This document shows, in pieces, positions 27,006 through 35,073 of a stretch of 64,000 nucleotides of DNA. Within the stretch, counting starts at the first letter, position 1; the number at the start of each line of letters is the position of its first letter. Position numbers and translations under genes: made by a program. Origin of the DNA: Stichopus chloronotus (Eukaryota > Echinodermata > Holothuroidea > Aspidochirotida > Stichopodidae). The notes under the pieces are model-generated. The model searched no databases and was not told where the DNA came from. It saw only the letters and a program-made list of their open reading frames with translations. The stretch lies in NCBI GenBank assembly GCA_021234535.1, contig CM037833.1, forward strand, positions 20,395,738 through 20,459,737. Reading direction: 5' to 3'.

Positions 27006-27646
27006 AAGGCATATCTTGGTGTTTGAAGAACAACTCTGCGACAGCTCTGGCCGAGCAGGATTTCCAATCCCCTGAAGATTACGAACTGTCATGTACCGTA
27101 CTGTACAGTAACGCTGGTAAAAGAAGTGCAGAAAATCTTGTTGTTCTTTGTAATTGAAGTGTTTATTAAACCTCGAAATTTGATGATAGGCAAATATTAG
27201 ATTGGGTTAATTTTCAATTGGCATCAAAGAATTGGAAGAACCGAGGTCGCAGTGCTTATTTAAACTGTCACAATGTTCTTGAACTGTGTGACAATCAAGA
27301 TTATGTTCCGCAGCAAATTTCTCTCATCCACTTCAGTAGATATTTACCTCTTACATGGGAATGATATGAGAGATACTTTAATACTTGATGTTAGGGTTGT
27401 AGTTAGACAAATTTTAGTGCCAGGTCCCAACCATAGGAACCAACCACTTCTTGTGCTGTCCAGGAGCTTTCACTAGGGCACCTGGTGGAGTCCACAGTGC
27501 TGCCCCAGGGTGGGGTTCAGGAATCGCAGCTCTTTGAAGTGCTCTGTGTTTTGCATGAAGCAGTGTTATGAGGAAGAACTCCCAATTTAATCTTTGAGTT
27601 ACCTCAAAAGGCTGCTTCTCACGTAGTATTTACTATGTGATGTAAA

Positions 27647-27735
27647 TTCTGTTCCGGACAGTGACATAAACTGATCGCTAATGCCGGGCGGGAATTACTG
27701 GTCTCGGGCGGGGTCACCCGGTGCCACCAACCATA
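27647..27735 (-). repeat. CCGGGC-rich interspersed repeat, copy 2
   Basis: Reverse complement reads GGTTGGTGGCACCGGG..., CAGTAATTCCCGCCCGGCATT, ATCAGTTTA, matching the copy at 19247-19323. Confidence 0.5.
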
Positions 27736-27816
27736 GCTACATCCCTGGGTTGATGTGATGATTGCACCATCACATCTCGATAGTGAAACTTAAAAAAAAA
27801 ATTCCTTCTGTTACAG

Positions 27817-27945
27817 GGAAGACGCCCAGCCAGCGCTCCTTCGAAACGTAACAGCTCCGCGAGAGGACAACGGAAAGTGGCGGAGATCATTTACAAGGTA
27901 GCCGTGACGACAGGAAACAAGAAAAATGCAGGCACTGACGCACAC
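27817..27945 (+). CDS. LOXHD1: LOXHD1-like exon 3 (PLAT 1, start)
   Basis: Residues 147-189, phase 0 in and out; acceptor TTACAG, donor CAC/gtaagt. It begins with a basic linker containing RRPASAPSKR, a second RPxSAP-type motif like that in exon 1, then opens the first PLAT domain with IYKVAVTTGNKKNAGTDAH. The intron falls inside the calcium-loop motif GTDA-H/V, a position not used in the other twelve domains, so PLAT 1 has its own exon structure. Confidence 0.85.
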
Positions 27946-28352
27946 GTAAGTGAGATGGAGATACTGCATTTGTGCTGTAATACTTTGACTATTCGTACAT
28001 TTTGGACTTTTGGTACTGTAGTTACGATGTCCAATCAGATTGTTCAGGTTATCAGACTAATGCAAATCAGAGGATGGACTCCAGTCCTCTTCCAAATCCT
28101 GGTCCCTCAAAGTTAGGATCTCACCAGTTATGAGTGTAAACACTACACCTGGCGTCAGAAATGGCATTCAAGATTTAGGCTTATGGTAGTTCTTCATTCC
28201 TTGACACACAGACACACCCCTCCCCCACTGCCCGATGTTTATTCTGTACCAGACACCCTTCACTTTGTTGTTTTCTTTGGTCTTGTATTTGTTTTTGAAA
28301 ATTTCTTTTTCGTTTTCCTCCACATTATGTTGAAAATGGTTTTCCCTGACAG

Positions 28353-28523
28353 GTCTACGTACAACTCAAAGGAAGGAAAGGCAAAATGCCAAAGAAGAAA
28401 CTCACCAAAAAATCTTCCAAAAATCACTCCGGTTTTGTCAAAGTCAAATTTAGCAGAAATACCACCAAATCTTTCAAACTGAAGAGTGCTGACCTTGGAG
28501 AATTGCAGAGTCTTGTCATTGAG
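28353..28523 (+). CDS. LOXHD1: LOXHD1-like exon 4 (PLAT 1, middle)
   Basis: Residues 190-246, phase 0 in and out; acceptor CTGACAG, donor GAG/gtgagt. It continues the first PLAT sandwich: VYVQLKGRKGKM, an unusually lysine-rich loop (KKKLTKKSSKN), then FKLKSADLGELQSLVIE. The usual F-E-R-G turn is replaced by basic sequence, making this the most divergent domain in the window. Vertebrate LOXHD1 as I recall it starts at the domain equivalent to PLAT 2 here. Confidence 0.83.
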
Positions 28524-30431
28524 GTGAGTTTGGGGCTGGGGGCCCTCGCTGAAGTTTGGATCAAGTTGTGCGATCCAGTCTTTTGATTCGTTATTATAAA
28601 TCAGGAAGTGGATCCATGACTTGTACAGATTTAACTTCCAGTGTTCCAATGTTTTAAAGTTTTGCAGTTTCATCTGGCAGTCCAGAGCAGGCAACTTATG
28701 CGTAAAATCATGCCACGGTCTTAGGTTGTCTTTGTCAAACTTGAGTCATCCTTACAAACTCACGTCCTCACTTATTTTCTACTCTGCCTCTACTTCTATT
28801 TTGCTGTACCATGAACACTCTTGCATTGTGCTGTTAACAACTTCATCACCGCATTTCATGACTTTTGTTTCTTACATTGTAAGCTACAGTACATTGTAAA
28901 ATCTTACTTTTATTCAAGTACTAATCATCAAATTTAGTTTTCCATCTGAAGGACAACCTTGTGACAAAGTTTGTCTGTCCTTCAGGAACTTTGGTCATCT
29001 CAGCTGCCAAGGCAACTACTGAACTTCATCATGGCCATGTTTCAGAGGCTGACTGGTTGTTCAGCTTGTAATGAAAGCATGAGTCAAGTCCTAAATGTTG
29101 TACAAGATGTCAAAAATTCAGTGACTAGATAAGGACCCCATAGGGAACTCTGTTCATTCTTTGCAAACTCCAAGTAATTCACTGTTTCTCTCGCTGTCTG
29201 TTTCCTCTCTGAATTTGCAGAGGAGGGGGTGGTTGGAACAGAGGGGTGAAGGGGAGGATGGTTGCTTCAACTGACAGATTTAAACCCTTTGTACTGTAAA
29301 CTTGACCGAGAACAAGCGGTAAGTGTCAGAATATCCGCGATAATTGTTATGAAATGTTAGGTAGGAGATGAAGAAAAGCTCTCTCTGAGATGAAAGCTAC
29401 ACTATTGGACATATTTCATAGATTTGTCGGTGTCTCGCCATTCATAGCACTTTAAAGGTCAGTGTGACACCCTACCCACAAACTGATAGCAAGAGGTAGG
29501 GGAAAAAGAAACAAAAAACAGTTGCCTTAAAGAAGGTGCTCACATGGTTTCAAAGTTTCGATGCCAAAGCTGTTTCAGTGGTATTTTGCCTTGAATTTGC
29601 AACCAGTGGCTACTGTAGTCTGAATTACTCTATCTCTGGCTTGAAGACCTACCCGTATTGCCTGTGAAACAAATGGTCTTTGTTATGTGAGTCTAGCTTG
29701 GGGCCATGATTCCAACCGTTGTGAGCAGTACAGTGTGCTTTGTTTAGCTGTAAGTTGTAAGCAGTATCAGAATGATCGACACAAAGCACATCGTGTGAAT
29801 TAGCTTTGCTACAGTATGTTGCTACATTGAAGCCAATTGTGCTGTATGTGAGCTGTTAAGTGCACTAAGTTTTAAGTTTCTATGCTGTTAAAGGTACAGT
29901 ATGTTGTTTAACACATGCTGTTACGTACAGATATGCTCACTACTTGTATGCTGTGAACTTACATAGTCCGTGTTATGCTCTCACATGTGCATATGTGCAG
30001 CCTGGTGGTAAAGGTATCTTCTTCTTGGTACGCTATTGAATGTGTCCTTTTTAAATATTCATTTATTCATTTATTCGTTGGTACACTTACAATAATTTAT
30101 CCAACCTGTTTAAGTACCACGTTTAATCATCACTGCCAAATTCATACTCTTATTGACTCAGTATGCTGTCAGTGTTAAAGTCACCTCTGTGAAGGTACGA
30201 TTGTTGTTAAATCTCTGCAGAGCATCCCGGAGAACCTCACACCGTCTTGCATCACAACAGTAACACGATATTCTGTAACTGTTAAAGTCAGCCGTGTGAT
30301 GATGTGAGTGGAATATTCTGTTAATAAAGCTGTGCTGTAGCCATCATTGTGCCATCAAAAGCACACTGTCCAAGACAGGTTTCGTTTAAAAGCTATCCAA
30401 AGCATCAACAGGATATATTTCTGTCTTGCAG
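28524..30431 (+). other. Intron 4 of LOXHD1-like gene
   Basis: 1.9 kb, GTGAGT...TTGCAG. No repeat or coding structure recognised beyond ordinary AT-rich intron sequence. Confidence 0.7.
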
Positions 30432-30607
30432 CACGATGGTCTGGAGAAGAGGCACAGTTGGTTCTTGGAGAACGTGGAAGTGACGAACATGTCCACCAAA
30501 CAGAAGTGGGTGTTCCCCTGTAGCCAATGGCTGTCACTCTTTGAGAGTGACTGCCAGCTAAGCAGAGTACTGGAGGCAAACGATGGGCAAGAAATACAGC
30601 AAAACAG
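30432..30607 (+). CDS. LOXHD1: LOXHD1-like exon 5 (PLAT 1, end)
   Basis: Phase 0 in; acceptor TCTTGCAG. It reads HDGLEKRHSWFLENVEV and later WVFPCSQWLSLFESDCQL, matching the H-D...W-F-L...F-P-C-x-x-W-L end of a PLAT domain, then SRVLEANDGQ and a short linker. The natural donor after the domain is ACAG/gtcatt at 30608, which leaves phase 2, whereas exon 6 needs phase 1. A GT at 30547 (GAGA/gtgact) restores phase but removes the last conserved strand. The 3' end is therefore uncertain. Confidence 0.75.
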
Positions 30608-30887
30608 GTCATTACAGTTGCACTAGTTACTTTTGAGTTGTATGAGGTACATCGTATCAGGTACCTTGTATCAGGTACATCGTATCTGGTTCCTGCCAGT
30701 CACGTTAATGTTTTGCTTCGAATTCATTAACCAGTTGATCCCAGAATGAAGTGTGCTATGTCGGGTGTATCGTGTGCGTGACATTAATGTAATGTAACAG
30801 GGTGATTGTGTCACAAATGTCTTACTGCACATGTTGAAGGGAAATAAGACTTTTGTTTAGAGGGAAAAATTATATTTTTAAAACCAG

Positions 30888-31160
30888 TAATTGTGGACAC
30901 AGAATAATAGATTATTTAAAATAAGGAAAATGGTAGGCTGCTTTTCAAGGAATAAGTTTGTCAGAGATAGAATTATGGTTATTTGTCCCTCAGGAATAAT
31001 TTTTTCCACCCAATCTTTCAAAATTCGAATGATGCATGTTCTGTTACACATACATACTTGTACAGTAGATATTAATTGGTGCGTCTGAATGGTTCTTCAA
31101 TGATTAAAGCTTTTTTCTGTGTGTGCATTTTAAATGCGTTATTTCCCTTTGAATATCTGT
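30888..31160. repeat. Interspersed repeat family B, copy 2
   Basis: Diverged second copy of 26755-27005: TTGTGGACACAGAATAATAG, ATTATTTAAAAT, CAATGATTAAAGCTTTTTT and ATTTCCCTTTGAATA. Confidence 0.55.
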
Positions 31161-31467
31161 CAGATTGTTTTAGGTACACTGTGATTCATACGTTGTGTAG
31201 CTGGTTCGTCATAGCAGACCCTTTGCATAGTATTGTTATTGTCAGTAGTAATGCCGTCTTGTGGTCTTGTATGAAGGTTTGACTTAGTAGCAATTCAACC
31301 GCATCTTTCATAATTCCTTTGGCGAGCAGCTCAAACTAGGAACTTTCCAAGAGCTGGTGGAAGAGATTCTCAGAGGTGGAGCAGAGGGGAAGCCTAGATT
31401 TGTTTAGAAGATTGACCTTCAAGACTGCTCTTAATTTCAACCTCTGACCTCTCTATCTGAAACATTG

Positions 31468-31870
31468 GTTGTCATGAGATGTCTTTGTGATATCTTTGCT
31501 GTCATGAGATGTCTTTGTGATGTCTTTGTGCTGTCAGGAGATTTCTTTGTGATGTCTATGCTGTTGAGATGTCTTTGTGATGTCTTTGATGTTATGAGAT
31601 GCCTTTGTGATGACTTCGTTGTCATGAGATGTCTTTGTAATGTCTTTGCTGTTGAGATGTCTTTGTAATGTCTTTACTGTTGAGATGTCTGTGTGATGTC
31701 TTTGTGCTGTCAGATGTCCGTGTAATGTCTTTGTTTTCAGGGGATGTCTTTGTAATGTCTTTGCTGTTGAGATGTCTTTGTTATGACTTCATTGTCATAA
31801 GATGTCTTTGTTCTCATGAGATGTCTTTGTGATGTCTTTGCTGTCAGGAGATGTCTGTGTGAATCTTTTG
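31468..31870. repeat. GATGTCTTTGT minisatellite
   Basis: About 13 degenerate units of 28-31 bp, each with GAGATGTCTTTGTGATGTCT or a close variant and a CTGTCATGA or CTGTT spacer. It ends about 45 bp before exon 6. Confidence 0.9.
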
Positions 31871-31913
31871 CTATACAACATATTTCTCTGACTCTACTCT
31901 CATTTTTGTACAG

Positions 31914-32112
31914 AATATGAAGTCATCGTCATCACCGGTGACAAGAAAGGAGCCGGCACCGATGCCAACATCTTTGTCACCCTTTACGGGACCCACTCCA
32001 TATCGAAGAAGATGCAACTCCAACCTCCGGCAGGTTCGAACCCCTTTGAGAGAGGAAACAGCGACATGTTTAGACTCAAGTGCAATAATGTTGGACCTCT
32101 CAAGAAAATCAG
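31914..32112 (+). CDS. LOXHD1: LOXHD1-like exon 6 (PLAT 2, first part)
   Basis: The acceptor is TTTTTGTACAG. The PLAT frame requires one carried-over base (G+AA = Glu): EYEVIVITGDKKGAGTDANI, then FVTLYGTHS, NPFERGNSDMFRLKC and VGPLKKIR. Exit is phase 2 at ATCAG/gtgaga. About residues 305-370. This domain aligns with the first PLAT of human LOXHD1. The carried-over base does not agree with the best exon 5 donor. Confidence 0.87.
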
Positions 32113-32259
32113 GTGAGATTTCTGGGATTGATTGAGGTAGCTGCAGTTTCTGTAATGTTCATGCTACGAGACTCTAACATGAGTCAACTCGACCAAAGTA
32201 GAACGGTTTGATTCACCTACCCCTTACCTGATAATTGCTCTACATTTTTCCCTCGATAG

Positions 32260-32447
32260 AATCGAACATGACAACACCGGCTTCGGACCGGGCTGGTTCT
32301 TGGAGAGAGTGGTTGTAACGGACCTCAAAAATCCAAAAAAGTGCAAGTTTTACTTTCCGTGCCACCAGTGGCTGGCCAAAGACGAGGCCGATGGCGCGAC
32401 CTCCCGGGACCTGCTGGGTAGCCGTGACCCGTCAGCAACCCGCAAAG
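32260..32447 (+). CDS. LOXHD1: LOXHD1-like exon 7 (PLAT 2, end)
   Basis: Phase 2 in, phase 1 out (AAAG/gtaggt); acceptor CCTCGATAG. It reads IEHDNTGFGPGWFLERVVV, YFPCHQWLAKDEADGA and TSRDLLGSRDP, then a short polar linker. It completes PLAT 2, residues about 371-433. The motif HDNTG with G-W-F-L-E is the canonical second half of a LOXHD1 PLAT domain. Confidence 0.9.
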
Positions 32448-33103
32448 GTAGGTAGTCAGTAGTTGTGGGATGACGCTGGACCCTTCACAGATCAACCCTT
32501 ACTCCGTAGTTTTACTAGAAACTTTTTCAGCATCATTAAGTTGGTTTGAAGCCGAAATTGCATTCTATGGTTGTCCAAAAACTTTCAATTAGCATGACTC
32601 AATTTTAGATGCCATTCCTTGTGACGGTCAGATGCGTTGCCTCTGTAAATGGTAGAATGAGAAGGGGGTTGCTAAACTACATAAATTTACGAAGATTATT
32701 GGAATATTCAGTGATGATATAAGAGTTACATATGCAATGTGGTATGGAATCAGCAGTTTTGATCTCAGTCAATTCCTTCACTACACAAAAGTGAGACACA
32801 ATCACAGATTTTCAGCAGAATTTAGGGAAGTCTCACAAATCTAACCTAAGATCATCTTAGGTCCACAAAGCTTCACACTGCTGTGCTGTGTGAAGCCAAA
32901 TTAAGGTACGATTTTCACCAATAAAGATAAAATGTTCCTGATTTTAATGAAATGTTAATCAATTCCTGTTATCTTCTGTAATTGGTGATCCCTTTAATGT
33001 TGATCAGATTGTGAGGAATAGAATCCTTAAAATTGCAGTTATTTTGTTTTCATTCATTTGAGAAAAATTTTTGCTCCAGAACTTTTGCTTCATCGATTTT
33101 CAG

Positions 33104-33248
33104 GACACAAGTACATCGTTCACGTCTTCACGGGTAAGAAGAGGGGCGCGGGGACGGACGCCAACGTTTCCATCACCATCTTCGGAGAAGGAGGAGATTC
33201 GGGAGAGAAAAAGCTGAGCAGCTCAAAGAATAACTTCGAACGAGGACA
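33104..33248 (+). CDS. LOXHD1: LOXHD1-like exon 8 (PLAT 3, first part)
   Basis: Phase 1 in (G+GA = Gly), phase 2 out at GACA/gtgagt; acceptor GATTTTCAG. It reads [37 protein letters not shown] and KNNFERGQ. About residues 434-481. It matches human PLAT 2 (GDTGERRLENEKDNFEKG recalled) in loop length. Confidence 0.9.
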
Positions 33249-34071
33249 GTGAGTGACTAACCATTCTAATTCCCAAATTTGATTCGAAATTTTTACGTTT
33301 GTAAGCCCGAACCTGCTGCCATACAGTGCAATGAGGAAGGGTGGGGGGGTGAAGGTAGTGGGTATGTGTTCATGCCAGTTGGAGACAAGATCCTGGGTGC
33401 TATCTGGAGTAGCTCCCCCTAACCTTATCACCACATCAAAGTGCCAGTTGGCTTTTCTCTGTCGCTAGTTGATTTCGTGGATCTCAAAGTTATCACCTTG
33501 ATTCCGTTTTGATATCCTGTTGGTTTAATTCTTTGGATATCACCTCAGAAGAGTTTGTCAGATTATCCTGTGATATATCCTTTTTCTTAGTAGCAAATTT
33601 TTACATCATTCTCATCCCCCCCACCATATGGCGTCCTCCTTGTTTTTCGGCCAAAAATTTGTTTACCCTGAGTCACTTGACAAATCTTCTGCCTACATTT
33701 GTTTACCCAGCATCCCAATACAGGTTATGTAAACAACTGCCGCACAGTTGAAGATTTGGAGTCTGGCACGAACCATAGACAGACAAATAATGTCATCACT
33801 TTTTGTGTTTGCTATTTTTTTTTTCTTTCCTCAACTCTCTGCAAAGTTTATTGAGGAGGCCAAAGTAAGGACGAGAGGTACATTTGCTAAAAGATGCGAT
33901 TTAAGGCTACTTGAAGGCAAGGATCATTAAATTGCTTGAATACTCAATGACACAACTGAACTCACCAGAGATACTGTAGACCTGTGGATGGCTGTCGCAT
34001 GCAAAGGTCTTTTTTTTTTTTCTTTTTTTTTTTCAACGTTGATACAAAGGACTCGCTGCTTCTTCTTGCAG

Positions 34072-34175
34072 GGAGGATCAGTTTGCGATCGAATCAGTAT
34101 CCACTCGGACCGCTGAAGAAGATCAGGATCGGCCACGACAACTCACTACCAGGAGCAGGCTGGTTTCTTGATAAG
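34072..34175 (+). CDS. LOXHD1: LOXHD1-like exon 9 (PLAT 3, middle; one-base frame disruption)
   Basis: The acceptor is CTTCTTGCAG and the donor AAG/gtgaaa. From the acceptor, in the frame handed over by exon 8, it reads EDQFAIESVS, the expected PLAT strand. From 34104 onward the PLAT sequence LGPLKKIRIGHDNS and PGAGWFLDK is in a frame one base later. The exon is 104 bp; 103 bp would keep both halves in one frame. The extra base lies near GTATCCACTC (34097-34106). It may be an assembly error, a private indel or a true lesion. An acceptor 4 bp later gives an open frame but loses the PLAT strand. Confidence 0.8.
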
Positions 34176-34946
34176 GTGAAATTTGTTTGATCTTTGTTTG
34201 ATCTTGTTTGGAAAATAGATGCAGTAGCTTAGATGCGGTAGCCTAGTTTGTTTTGCTGGCTGTTGGGAGAGGGTTTTGAAATTGGGTAAAGGCAAGAGAA
34301 AGTTGTATTAAGATTTGTGCGGTTTATTTCCTTTGAGTTAAACAGTAAAAGAAGCCAATGTGTAAGGTTGTTCAGAGTTGTCAACGAAACCTCTGCCCCT
34401 CTCTATTCCCCTCCCCTACACCCATCCTCACTCCACTACCCCTTCCCAAACGTTCACTTTTACTATTCTCCCAACACCCTTAGCTTCACCACCTTTCCCC
34501 CCACACCCTTTAACATGGCAAATTAACATATTATACAACACAACTGGGCGTCGTCCAAACATTTTTCACACAGAGAGACTAAACATGATTCGGTTTTTGT
34601 GAGCTACAGTAGATGCAATCTCTGAGAATGCCATACCTTTTTGCAAATTTCAAATTTGGTTTGTTCTCTGAAACCTTAATTTTGTTCTGAAGTTATGTAA
34701 AAGAATGTCAGACAGTTTTCCTCACCAACGTAGATGGGGTTTGCGATCGATCCTCAGATATCCAAGGACAGCTACGTATAAACTCAAAGCATCTTCAAGA
34801 CTCAGAATCAGTGGTGACAAGGCTCCCAGTCATGACAATAGTCCTGGACATTCAATGTAATTTTCCTGTATGATTTAGCGGACTCGTCCCATGTCTGTTT
34901 CAGTCCTGTCCCCGATACCATTTCGCCTTCCTCATCCCCTCTGCAG

Positions 34947-35073
34947 GTGATCATTGACGACGTGGAACTGGGTGCCACCTACGAGTTCCCCTGCAACAGG
35001 TGGCTGGCGAAAGACGAAGATGATGGACTCATCAGCAGGGAGCTCTACTGCGGGAAGAACTCTGGATCTGAAG
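34947..35073 (+). CDS. LOXHD1: LOXHD1-like exon 10 (PLAT 3, end)
   Basis: Phase 0 in, phase 1 out (GAAG/gtgaga); acceptor CCTCTGCAG. It reads VIIDDVELGATYEFPCNRWL, then AKDEDDGLISRELYCGK and a Ser/Gly linker. Residues about 517-558, closing PLAT 3. The next certain exon is 3.9 kb away. Confidence 0.9.

Larger units (their letters stand above)
23701..27816 (+). other. Intron 2 of LOXHD1-like gene
   Basis: 4.1 kb. It contains a 51 bp duplication, a short GATATCC triplicate, and single copies of two interspersed repeat families. Nothing coding was recognised. Confidence 0.7.
30608..31913 (+). other. Intron 5 of LOXHD1-like gene (boundary uncertain)
   Basis: It contains GGTAC/ATCGTATCAG short repeats just after exon 5, a copy of interspersed repeat family B and a long 28-31 bp minisatellite before exon 6. 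It separates the two exons whose phases do not match. I searched it for a bridging exon and found none that stays open. Confidence 0.6.
32448..34946 (+). other. Introns 7 to 9 of LOXHD1-like gene
   Basis: Three introns (32448-33103, 33249-34071, 34176-34946) around exons 8 and 9. Ordinary AT-rich sequence with T runs; no repeats or other genes recognised. Confidence 0.7.

Noticed and set aside
31437..31668. Repetitive frames on both strands rich in Cys/Leu or in Ser/Gln/Arg
   Set aside because: Translation of the GATGTCTTTGT minisatellite; not bounded by splice sites that join exons 5 and 6 in frame.
31740..31751. GTTTTCAG/GGGATGTCTTT/gtaatg as an 11 bp exon bridging exons 5 and 6
   Set aside because: It has the right length to repair the phase, but the junction with exon 6 creates a TAA stop.
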